64,000 nucleotides of DNA from Prinia subflava (lineage: Eukaryota; Chordata; Aves; Passeriformes; Cisticolidae), in NCBI RefSeq assembly GCF_021018805.1, contig NC_086253.1, positions 33,853,583 to 33,917,582 of the forward strand, given 5' to 3'. Below are positions 11,621 to 23,050 of this stretch, piece after piece. Made by a program: the position numbers and the translations under genes. The notes beneath the pieces are model-generated. The model was not told the origin of the DNA. It did not search any database and was given only the letters and a program-made list of their open reading frames with translations. Numbering within the stretch: position 1 is the stretch's first letter; each line of letters begins with the position of its first letter.

Positions 11621-14298
11621 CTGTGGAAAGAGAGAATATTAACAGCAGATAGAGAAAACCATACTAATATCTCTTTTATTCTACTTCAGGCAGAAGGAGA
11701 GTTAGAGAACAGAAGGGAAGGAGGTGAGAAAACAGACATGGAAAGCAAAAATGCCATTGAAATCTCCATTCAAATACAATTTAATCATTGGCAAAAATGT
11801 CAAGGAGCACAGAGTTATTGCTGACAATACTGTCAAAATTCCCATTCCCACCATAACTCTCTGCAGCATAAGGCAGCTCTTGGGTACACCTTTCATACTA
11901 ATAACTGTTTGTGCTCCTTAGAGAAGAAGAATTTATTTTGAGTAGTATCCTTCCACCCAAACCCACACTGGGACATGGGCAGACAGGCAGGCTTCTTGGT
12001 ACTAATCAGCCTTTCTGAGCAGAAACATAACCAGCACCATTCTTGTCTCAGCCTGCCTCTAGTTCACCCTAATCCTGGGCATTAACTGTCTGGAACAGCT
12101 GTTCTGCTCAGCCAGACACCAGGCTCTCTTTATTTGCAAAATCTCTGGATAATTAATACCATATGTCATAGATTGGACAATTCACTAAATTCCTGAACTA
12201 CTAATGATTTTAGAAACTGTAATCTGAAAATAATAAAACAAGGCTACCCTAAACTTAGAGATAAAAACATGGTTCATTTTAGTATTTCCATATTTCCTTC
12301 AAGAACTATAGTTTGTAAACACATTTCTCTGGTCTCTAGTTTAACACAGGTGTTTCATAGTATCATGGGAATGACTGCAGCTGTGCTTCAAAAATAAAAA
12401 CCAGCCAACAGCCACCTTGATAAAAACCAAGCATTTAGTAGAGAATATATTCTAATACAATTAGTTTTCTGACTTATATTATTATCCATCATCTTTGCTG
12501 GAAGTTAACAGCCTTGTGAGTGAGGACTGAACAAATCAGAAGTGATTACAAGCATCCCTAGCAAGAATAGCAACTTGCACAAAACACCTGTAACTGCATT
12601 CTATTTTTCTTCATGTTTTGGCCACAAAAATATCAAAGTTCTAAAGTAGCCTGTAAAGCTGGAATATGTTTGTTCTCCTTTCTCTACATTCCAGTTTTGG
12701 TACAAAGTAAACTGCATTTGTGTAAGGAAATTACCTCTGTGACTTAGCAATCATTCCTATTCAAAGATATATTTATTTCAGCTTGAAAGTTCCTCAAACT
12801 CCTTCACAGGCAGGCACTTACTGTCTGACAACTCTCCATTTTTGGTAATCTACCAGGTTGCTAAGGTCAAATAGATAGAGGATACACCAACAATTGGGAT
12901 CATGCATGAGTGGTTGGGTAATACACCACATGCTGTCTAGTAGTATGACATGCTATATTCAAATTGCAGCTGCTTTATTCTGTATATAATTAAGATAGAC
13001 AAGAACGATCTCTGATATATAAGATATTCCATCATCCTGTTTTAAATTAATGGGATTAGTACTGTTTGAAAGTGGCTGACTGAATTTTAAAAACAAACGT
13101 CCATTGTGTTCCTGTGGAATGCTGTTGACAGTTTCTGAAACATGCTTTGGATTCCTATCAAAATGGCTTGTGAGCAAGCTGCTTTAAAACAATACTTCAT
13201 TGTTGAATTAATATAATAAAACCAGCATGATTGGCTAACCTTTAATCCTGGGACAGCAGCATGAGGTTTTATTACCTTAAGCTTTAGAATCAATATGTCT
13301 TTCTTCTTCTAAATTTTACTAAAAATGAGATCTGATTCACAGTTAAATTCAATCAACTATCCTTGCTGGTCTTTAAATATTTAAATAACAGAAAAATCTT
13401 ACATTTCTGTTTTGTCAAAATGAATGAGGATAGAGACTTAACTGGCATCTTCCTAATGTGCTGAGGATTGCTTCTGCTACTTGAACTAGTGTACTAACAG
13501 CAAATAGCTCAGCATTTTACTGTGGAAATGTATTCTTAACATATGGGCACATAGCACAATGTGGAAAACAGCTAGCATTAATAAATTTCTCATCACCTAA
13601 GTCAAGAAAACACACTTGTTAGCAAGGTTTCCTGTGCAGCAAGTTCTTTATGGTGACAGTTCCAGTAATGTTTAATATTATAGGGCCTAATTTTGTAAGG
13701 CAGGAGCAGCAGGGGGTTCTTAGACAGAAAAAAAATTCCTTCCCTAGTAATCTAACTGGTTAAATACCCAGGAAAGCTCACCCAGTTCAGCATCAGCCCT
13801 TTGGACACCAGGCATCCCAGCAACTGGAACAAAGAAAGGCGGGTCTCTAATCCTCAAATTGTGACTAATTTCCAACCCTGCAGAGTTGTGTACCATTCAT
13901 ACCTCCAAGAACAGCACCTTTCTCTTTTTATGGAGCTCATAGGTGGGGAAGGAGGAAAAATACACCTAAGTACCTTTTCAAATTTAAAAAAAAAAAATTA
14001 AATCAGACATACAAAACAGGTAATTTTGTCCTTGGGACCCCTGACCACTCCCATTCTTTCTGCCTCTTTGCAACACAAACTACCCCATAAAAAAAAATAA
14101 GAGGGGAGACAAATTTCTTATGTTAAGACTTGCACAAAAGCGTTGCCATTTCCACAGATTTCCCATTTCCTAACTACAACAGAGTTATTAGATTCTCCTT
14201 TTCCTTCACAATAATTCTCTCAGATAATAGATTCAATTCCATGCCAAAGAAATCAGGTGACTGAATTAAGTCAGTTCCTACTATTTTCATTTACTCAC
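11621..14298 (-). other. WWC2: WWC2 intron 5 (2.7 kb)
   Basis: GT...AG intron, donor GTGAGT and acceptor CTTTCCACAG. AT-rich with short poly-A runs near 13986 and 14090. I see no repeat family or gene. Confidence 0.85.
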
Positions 14299-14378
14299 TG
14301 TTGCAGTGTTTCAAAGCCCTGCTCCTTGTACAGCAGCTCTTGCTTCATCTGAGAGAGTTCTCTCTTCAGCTTCTTAAC
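14299..14378 (-). CDS. WWC2: WWC2 exon 5: first coiled coil
   Basis: This 80-base exon encodes VKKLKRELSQMKQELLYKEQ followed by GFETLQ and two bases of a glutamine codon (estimated residues 175-201). It is almost identical to mammalian WWC2 as I recall it. The basic-acidic heptad pattern continues the coiled coil begun in exons 3 and 4. The acceptor is ACACACAAG, with a modest pyrimidine tract. The donor CA|GTGAGT is near consensus. The exon is too short to be found by open-frame length and was located by homology. Confidence 0.96.
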
Positions 14379-17300
14379 CTTGTGTGTTAAATCAAAGCAA
14401 GAGTTAGAAAATTCCTCTTGTTAAACAATGTAACACATGGCTTTGAACAATTAAAGTATGCACTACATCAGATGAGAGAAAAGGAGTAAATTGCTCTACT
14501 GACACACATTAAAAAAGGATCTTATCTCTTCCTGGTGTCTATGGGCAACATGCTTTAGTATTAAAGGGACATAAGCAGATTAAATCACATTCCTTATTTG
14601 TATTGATACCACACTGTGTTATTAAACCTGAGAGAACTTTAACAAGTAATTTACCTCTCACTTGTTAAGCATGCATTCCAACTGTCCTAAAGGGACATGC
14701 CTGTTTACTTTAAGTTTTATTATATTTTTACTTTTTAATTCCTGGAAGCTGTTCAGTCATTTGCACTGTAAAAGACAAAATGAACTCTCTTTTTTTCCTA
14801 GGAACCATCCATTCTTATAAAAGTTTACAGACACTGGATCCCTAAATATATCATCCCGATTTATTTAATCCAAAGGCAACAACTACTAAAGACATGCAAA
14901 TCACAAACAGATGTGTCTATTTAACAAAAAATGTCTTTGGAAAAATATTCCCTACTCTCACTAAATTTGCATGGTCAATTGCTTCTTAACCTTAATATTG
15001 CTATTTGAGATGCCAGCAGATATGACTGCACTACAAAATATTTATGAATCAAGATTAAATTAAAAAATCCTCTATTTAATTTTTAATGTCATATTTCCCA
15101 AATGCATGAAACAAAGTTTTAAGAACAACCTAAAAATGAATGTACTGAAACACAAATTAATCATAAGCATACCCACAGAGACAAATGCCTCCTTGAAATG
15201 TGGAGTCCAAGATTTTGGTATTTATACATCTATAGCTGGCTTGTTTGCACTCTACATACCAGACAGATATTGTTAGGCTTTCTAATTTTCCAATCTTTAA
15301 GGTGAAAAAATGAAAAGCTGAAAGTTCACTATAAAATTCTTGCTTGGTTTTATAAGCTCCTCAGATATTCAATGCTTGAAAAATTTATTATACTAATATT
15401 GAGAACTTAGACCACTTTAACTGAAATTCATTTCAAAATAAGTCTCCAAGATATTTTGTATCCAAATCCCCTTAGATTTCCTACTTGCTGGCTGATATTC
15501 TTCAAATAAATATAATTTAAAAGAATAATAGAAAAAAAAAATTATGATTCCCAGCATGCCAGGTAACTAAAAGCACTCAGCGGCAGCAGCTGCTGCAGCT
15601 TTCCAAGAGACTTAAAATGCTTTCCATTTCTAAAATAACTAATGATTTACCGAGTCTTTAGACATTCCAGCTTACAGTTTCTGGCTAATGTATTTTCTGT
15701 GACAGAAATAAAATGCTTTTAATCTCCATTTTCTTCAAAGCAAAATCTGTTCTCTGGATGAGGGGTTATGTTCAGGCTTTTGGAAACTATCATACTATCA
15801 TCACTAGTTGCTTTACTTGACAGAAAACTGTTTTTATTTTGCCCATACTGAATCGTTAGCATGACAAATAGACAATTTCTCTAAGCATACATTCAGTGCT
15901 CCTCAGCTATTTTCTCCTTGACTAGTATGAAAACTCCAAGAATAATTTCTCAAGTGTTCTGATCAAGGTAAAGGAAAATGAACAGATATTACCTCTGTGT
16001 TCTGGCTAAAGTGATGTGTAAAATATGAAACAAGTCTGAATTTTTCTGAAAAATACAGAATGGCTAAACCTTTCCCTTTCAAAATCAGAAACACGTATTT
16101 ATATTAATAGCAGAAGGCACACTTGATTTCAACCTAGAGGATTGGATCTCTCAGAAAGTCTTACATTTTTCCTCAAGATCATCTTCTGAGTGTCCTCTGC
16201 TGTACTTCATCATCATTTCATTATCAAGAAATGTGAGTTGGGTGCATTATCCTAGAAGGATGTGACCTACATCATAATACAGCCTCTGTGTTGACTGCAT
16301 CATCCCTGCATTAAACTATTCTCAGGCTCCTTGTCTTCTCCTTCAAAACTTTCATATAATTCCTGCTTTTTCACAACTCTTCACTTGTTCTAACGTTCAC
16401 CCCTTCCTACTGCTTCTGCACATCATCGTCGGTCACCTGACAGATCTCTCTTTCCTACTCCTAACCACATCTTCAAGCAGGCTCCTGTGCTAACCCCTTT
16501 CCATTCCCAGCACTTGAGTCCTAATGGAACAACACAGCCACCCTCCTCAGCCCCTCCACCCCTTGTTATTTTATAAAGGTGCATTTCCTACTCACTTGCT
16601 GCATGTGCATAAAACTTACTCTGATCACATATGCTTTGTGCTGTTTGAGTTATCTTGCTGATGCAAATTAAGACCCCAAATGGCCCCTCTCAAAGTCTAC
16701 TGCAGGATGTGATCCCTCAGTTTTAGTCTGGTGAGAGAAATATTTCTTTTCCTTCTTATTTCTTTTAACAGGTGTCTGAATTCTGTTACATTTTCTCCAT
16801 GACCTATTGCACACCAGGCAGTTCATGTATGCAGAAGGCTCCACACATGTGTATCACACACAGCTAACACGGAAAAGGCCAAAGGCCAATTCAGAACTTC
16901 CTCAAATGCTGTTTCCCCCCTCCAGCCACCGTTAACCTGATGATACCAGTAAGCCTCAGATCCTGTGAGACAGAGAAACAGGTTTAGTACAACTGATCTA
17001 ACAAAGTGCAAAATCTTAAGTAGCTGGCTAGCAGCTTACTAATGACTTTGTTTCTCATTAACTCTATGCATGCATATACTGCAAAATGCCCAAAGCTGGC
17101 CTATTAGCAAGCATCTTCAAACATTCAAATAAGGGTAAACTGTGATAACAGCCATACCTCTCTTGTCATCTTCCATGACAACCACTTTCCAGCCCTAGCA
17201 TCACAGGGTTCCACTTTTCTTATCTCAGTTTTCATATCCAGTGGCTTTGGATGACCACACACTTTATGCTGATACAGATACTCTTGGACTGCACCCTTCT

Positions 17301-18941
17301 AAACTCTGCAGACAAGATTCAGGTCACCTATTTTAGGCACATATGCAGGACTATGCAATGCCAATAAATCAGGTGTTGGGAACCAGCAAGATATGAGGCA
17401 CCTTGACTTCAAAAACAAATGAAGAGAGGAAAGCACCTCCAAAAACTGAATTACTATGATAAACACGCCTGACTCTCGTCTCGGTGAGCAATTTATAGAT
17501 CTGCAGTCAATGGTAATGAGAAAAAGTGAACACAGGAACATGCCTGAATTTTACCCTCTTGACAACTAGATGACTATGTTTAAATTTTGTCATGTGTTTT
17601 GTTCTTGAACAACACTGTCAATTTCCTAAATATACTGGTAATTACCTTGCCAAAGGAAACATCTGTTACTGCTCCACTCATTTTAGAAAGAAGCTACTGT
17701 CTTGTTTCTTCTTTCTTGTTCCTGATAGAGTCCTTACTGCCTTTGATTCCCCCTACTAATCTTAGAAAATTTTTCTTCCCACCTCTAGTATTTGAATAAG
17801 TTCCCTCACTAACCACCATCCCTTTGCATTAGTGGATAAGGGACTACAAATTGAGATTGGTAAGGATGAAGAGATGTGGTCAGGAGGGTAACATCCAGAC
17901 ACAGGTTTTACAGTGCATTCCATCCCTGATTTATACTGGGTTTTAAAAGTTTATTGAGCTATTCCACAGTTCCTTTCAGACATAAATTGTTTAGATTCCT
18001 AATCACAACTCTTACTCCAGGTGAAGGAGGATGTTACTCTCTGAGGCTTCTGTGAATGCTGTTCTCTGCACAGACCAGGAGAGGGCAATGGAAGAGCTGA
18101 GCAAAAGCTGTCACTTCTGCTGCTCCTGCTCTCCTGGAGTCTGTATTCTAGCCCACATGGAAGAACTGTGCTGCGAGGTGCTGTCTTTTTAACCTGCAGG
18201 CTTTGATGTAATTTTTTTCATTACTAACTACTGAAGTGCAGGGTATCCATAAAGCATTATATGGCACAGCTGAAATAAATGAAATCCTTTATAGATATTT
18301 TAAATGTCTTCCACACCATTTCTTCCTTATTCCATATAAATTCACTAGGGACTAACCTGTTGATAAAAATTCTTTATATGGTGTGTGTTACTGACTGTAC
18401 TGAACACAACTGACCAAATCATGGATTGGGGTTCATTAGCAATTCCAAAATCCAAACACAAACTTTCATCCTTGATCTGAACTATTCCATTTTGACATAG
18501 CAGAGAGGTTTTGCACCACTACTGAAAAGTATTTTTCAAACCAACAGAAACTTCAGGCAGTTCAAGCAGCTAATGATGCAATGCTCACAGAAGAAAGGTT
18601 GTGTAAAAACAGTCATCTAGCTGCAGCTCATCTCAGCCTCTTACTTTTCTATTTTTGTTCTTCCTTTAGAAAACAAAAGCGTACAACTGGAAATAATCAT
18701 CATATTTATTTAAACCTACATCTAATTAGAATATCTGTCAAAATTTCCCAAAAAAATGTAATCTGAAAACACCAGAGACAGCTTTAAAAATTAATTTTAA
18801 ACCTCTGAATGATATCTAATTAGAATATAGGAAGTTTCAGTACCAAGGTACAAGATACATGTGCTAGTTCAAGCTATGCTTATTCTATAATCATAAACTT
18901 GGCAGACAGAATCCAAATGAACATGAGTTAAGGACTCTCAC
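14379..18941 (-). other. WWC2: WWC2 intron 4 (4.6 kb)
   Basis: GT...AG intron, donor GTGAGA and acceptor ACACACAAG. Near 15547-15596 it holds an ATTCCCAGCATGCC motif and a 14-base CAG/CTG palindrome, listed separately. The rest is AT-rich without recognised features. Confidence 0.85.
15547..15596 (+). promoter_or_regulatory. ZNF143/THAP11-like motif plus CAG/CTG palindrome
   Basis: ATTCCCAGCATGCC (15547-15560) matches the core of the ZNF143/THAP11 element ACTACAATTCCCAGCATGC, although the ACTACA half is degenerate. It lies 22 bases before GCAGCAGCTGCTGC (15583-15596), a perfect palindrome containing an E-box CAGCTG. Intronic. Whether it is bound is unknown. Confidence 0.3.
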
Positions 18942-19018
18942 CCTTAATCTTGTAGTGGAGATTTCAGCCTTCAGAATGTCAGGATCATACTTTGTGCTTG
19001 ATGAAGAGCCTGAAAGCA
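18942..19018 (-). CDS. WWC2: WWC2 exon 4: conserved [11 protein letters not shown] block
   Basis: This 77-base exon encodes [20 protein letters not shown] followed by TTRLR (estimated residues 149-174). The SGSSSSxKYDPxILKAEI block is a hallmark of WWC1 and WWC2. The acceptor follows a long T-rich tract ending TTTAAAG. The donor is AGG|GTGAGA. The first two bases complete a leucine codon (T|TG) from exon 3. The Ser-rich start is probably a flexible turn between helices, and the rest is helical. Confidence 0.95.
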
Positions 19019-20000
19019 CTTTAAAAAAAAAGATAAAAAAGACAAATATTTAAATACTTTTAAATCACTAATTAGTCCCTTCCTTGATGAATCCATATTG
19101 ATCAAAACCCTAGAATGTGCTCAAAAACATATAATACTTTAAATGCTAGCCTTTTATAGAGTAGTCATTATTGCAGTATGGCAATAATTACTGAATAATA
19201 AAAATCTTCCCCTTTTTCCTCCTACCACTATATGGTATCTCTTGTCATTTACATATCTCAGGATCCTTAAGTAGAACCTCATCCTCCCTGACTTTCAATT
19301 CCTTGCTCTGTTCCTATTCTTCTAGCTCAGCCATCTTGCAATCACTTTCTTCCTGAAAGCTGTAATTTCTAAGGAGATCTCAGGAAAGCAGATTTATTCA
19401 GAAGTCTCAGAGATCTGGCACTCAGTTGTTCCACAGATGAACATGCTCCTTTCATACACTATCTGCTTCTAAGAGAGGTGTTTGGCCAATAACAGGCTTC
19501 TGACAGTGCTTTTCTAGATGCTGATTCCCTGCCTGGACAACAACCTGTATCCCTACTCCACCCCTGGGTCACAGCCCACAGTCTACAAAATTACTGTCTG
19601 CTCTTCCTATAAATCAGCAACACATTCCCTTCTTGGCCTATTGCAGACACCTGTCAATGCTGAAGGGTCATTTCAGCAGGCAGCCAGGAAGGCAAGAGAT
19701 CCTATTCACTTTGAACGTAGATTTGGCATAATTTTATCTCAGCAAACTGCATGGCAAAACAGCTTTCAGAGCCAACTGCTCTAAATCATGGCTCAAAGGA
19801 GTTCAATTGTACCAGAGAGAAGAGGATTCTCTCCAGCAGAACATCTTTATCTTAAATAAATAAATAATGTAGGGATAACTCTAAAAAAGCCAGAGAACAA
19901 GGTGTTCCTAGCAAACCTTGAAAACTTATCCTAAAGAGAAACAGGATCCCCTGCAAGGCAGAGATCAAAGAAGTTACATTGTGTTCTTTACTGTACTTAC
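19019..20000 (-). other. WWC2: WWC2 intron 3 (982 bp)
   Basis: GT...AG intron with consensus donor GTAAGT and a T-rich acceptor tract. Nothing else recognised. Confidence 0.85.
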
Positions 20001-20204
20001 AGCTTGTACGAGAGCTTGATTTTTCTTTGTAGGCACCATTCAACCGTACATACTCATCCAGTGCAAGTGCTAGTCTCTGTTCTTTCACCTGGTACAATTC
20101 CTTCTGGGTACTGAGAGCATCCTGGGCTATTGTAAGATAATCTTTTAACATTCTCTCTTGTTCTTGCCGCCATTGTTTCCTAGGATCTTCTATTTGTGTT
20201 GTTT
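20001..20204 (-). CDS. WWC2: WWC2 exon 3: end of second WW domain and first coiled coil
   Basis: This 204-base exon starts with [11 protein letters not shown], the C-terminal part of the second WW domain. In that motif the second signature Trp is replaced by Ile, as in other WWC proteins. A helix with [20 protein letters not shown] and [17 protein letters not shown] follows, then KEKSSSRTS (estimated residues 81-149). These sequences are the best evidence for WWC2 over WWC1 or WWC3. The acceptor is CTCCTATAAAG. The donor T|GTAAGT is perfect consensus. The split codon C|AA with exon 2 gives Gln just before TTQIEDP. The length is divisible by three with phase 1 at both ends, so skipping would keep the frame but truncate the WW fold. 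Confidence 0.97.
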
Positions 20205-20490
20205 CTTTATAGGAGAAAAAAAAATTATTTAAAGAGACCTCTGCTGAAACCCATTGACAACTAAAATTGCTTCTTTGCCTGTAATTCACAGTTAGAATAG
20301 ACATAGCCAGAGAAGTCTAAACCATAGTTTGCCTTTGGTTACTAAACAGATGCTTCACTTCCTCTGCCACCACAGTGTGTGTAAGAAACAGAATTCAAGG
20401 GATCAGTTGCAAATTTTGAGTAAAATAGGCAAATGCTTATGCAGATCATTCCCATGTTGTCAACCTTGAATTAGCAACATCCTAAAACTC

Positions 20491-20507
20491 AAAAAAAATT
20501 TTTTTTT
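20491..20507. repeat. A8T9 palindromic tract
   Basis: Eight A followed by nine T, self-complementary on both strands. Could be a rigid A-tract or a cruciform-prone site. Confidence 0.7.
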
Positions 20508-22474
20508 GTATGAGAGTATTTGGAAGTAATAGGATTAACAAAGTCTTTCAATGACATCTTAAAACAATGCATTTCTGAACAAAAGCTGAAAGCAATCTTA
20601 GCTATTACTTTTTTTCAACTCCCTTCTTCCCCACTTCATTATTTTTTACAGCCATATGTTATTCATGTTTTTAGTGGTTATCTCCCTCCTTTCACTCTAT
20701 AAAAACAATTTTATCTTTCCCTCTGTAACTGAACTAATAGATCATTAACTCTCCAGCTCACCTCCCCTAACTCTATCCCTGTGCCACTAGACATCGGACC
20801 CAACACACAACTGTCTTTCATGGCCAACAGACAGAGAGGGCTGCCCTCAGAGGGCACTTCCATCTGTCAAAGACAGGTGTCCAAGATATGTGGGACCAAA
20901 CCGCTTTTTTGAGTGTCTCTTTCTTTTCATCGACTACTCAGGTAATAAAAATGAGTAGGCTGGAACAGGCCTTTAATTTACAAAGGGCTTCAGGTAACAT
21001 TTAAGTCCAGTAGCCATACACAACACAGACTTGCATAGCATATATAGACAAGAGGACGAGACATACCAGAGTGGTATATCAGATCAATCTAATTGAAGAT
21101 GTTAAGATTTTATTTCTAATCCAAACATACAAAGAGGATTATATATGGTTGAATGTTCAATCGTCTCAATATTTCCTGACTTAGTTCAGCACTTTTTGTA
21201 GCTGTACAATGAATATTCTTCCTTTCAAGCTCTACTAAGTACAAAAATATTCTCATAAGGCATAGACATGAAAAGCCTCAAATCTAAATACAAATATGCA
21301 CCACTCTAAGTTACATACTGTAAATCTGCATAGATCTACACAGATAAAAAGTAATGTTCAGCACCAAAGTATTTGAGTGCAAAGTATTCACTTCAGAATT
21401 CACTGCAAAAGTAGGAGGCATATTTATTCTCTGGGTTAGATTTCTGCCACTTTAGTCCTCTGAATTGCTTTACTGTGGGAACCAATGAAGGGGGGAAAAA
21501 TGGGAACAAGTGGCTGAAGATGTGGAGAGAAAAAAGAACAGCAGCCGAACCAATGTGATTGCTCTAAATTGTAGCTGAAGTGCACTCTTGGGAGAAGGCA
21601 CTCTTTCAACTCCATGTACAAAAACAGATTTTGTAACAGCAAAAGCTGATAAGGACAGGATCTGGTTAATAACAATTTCTAATAGTGACTAACTACCAGT
21701 TTTTCAAAAGCATTTTCTCTTGTTAATATCACAGTATCTTGTTACTATCACAAAAACACATACAAAGAAAAAGCAGCATCCCATAAAACAAACCCCATAG
21801 AATTCTGAACTGACAATCTCTATGGAACTACTGATGTATTTAAAAACACCTCCCTCCACCATTTACAAATATGACATTTCTACTTGGGAAAGGCATTTCT
21901 TGGATGTGTACAAAGAATGCACAGAGAGGATAACCCATATAAACCCAAGCGTGGTGCATAAAAGATTAAAGCAGAAAAGCTTTATACACAGTTGGTTTTC
22001 CAATAACTCCAACAGGAACACCCTCTCAAAAAACTAACTACAGCTATAGACACACATAGACACATATCCGTGTTTATAGCCACCTGCTCTTTTACACAAA
22101 GATATTGGGCACACAAAGAAGCAAATCAATACCTTTTCTCTTCTAAATGGTCAACACATGTTCCTATCTGTGCCCACCTATTGTTGTTGTGCTTTAACAC
22201 ACTGCACATTCACAGTTATTTACACAAGATAAGAAGTGCTGGTTTCCAGAGTTGTCCTTTTTTGTGAAGCAGGTTGAAGAGCATGAAGCAGAATTCTCAT
22301 GGGTCAATGATCAAATAGGATAAATGCAGTTATGGTGGTTTTTTAGATGAATGTAATGATGTGATTGTGTTTTAAGAATGCAACCAGCAGACACCAAATA
22401 ATCTTACAAGATTGGAAGGTCTCATCTTCGAGCATGTTGTAGGTAATTGCTTTGGAGGTTTTAAGTGAGGATTG

Positions 22475-22540
22475 CTCAACATGCAGCCCAAAGACCAAAT
22501 GTAGCCCGCAGAGTTCTAAAACGTGGCCTACAGATGCCCT
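22475..22540. repeat. Possible hAT-type DNA transposon debris
   Basis: ATGCAGCCCAAAGACCAAAT followed by GTAGCCCGCAGAGTTCTAAA resembles the GGCCCGCAG-rich sections of old vertebrate hAT non-autonomous elements. No terminal repeats or target duplication found. Confidence 0.2.
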
Positions 22541-23013
22541 GTCCTTGTGACTGCAAGAGAAGGACAAAGCCGATCAACAGCAGATTATTTTGTATTGCTG
22601 ACAAAACACCATCAAACACTTCCTTTTCGCCTCTCCAAGCTGCAAGTATGAAACAATACTATGATTATATGAGCTAGCATCTTTTATAGTGATAGTCATA
22701 AATGAGTTAAAGGTGACCCTGCATTTAAAAAAACTGTACACTAATTTCAGCATACCAACATTTGGGTATTTGTAGGTGCATTGACTGGTCAAATTAGTCA
22801 ATTCTAACTGCATGTATTTATTCTGGAACAAATGCTCAGTTGTGAAAACACATCACCATGGAAAAAGCAAAGCAGTATGGAATGACTATCCTAGAATTGT
22901 TACTCAACTTTTACCAAACAGAGAAGACTCTGAAGAATTTTACTCTGTGCTCTTCTTAAATATTATGAATTAAAAAACCCCAAAGAACATATATTTTGTC
23001 TGGCAAGTTGTTC

Positions 23014-23050
23014 ACATATATATATGTCTATATGTATGTATATATACATA
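23014..23050. repeat. TA/TG microsatellite
   Basis: Imperfect run of ATATAT, TATG and TGTA units, about 37 bases, in intron 2. Confidence 0.8.
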
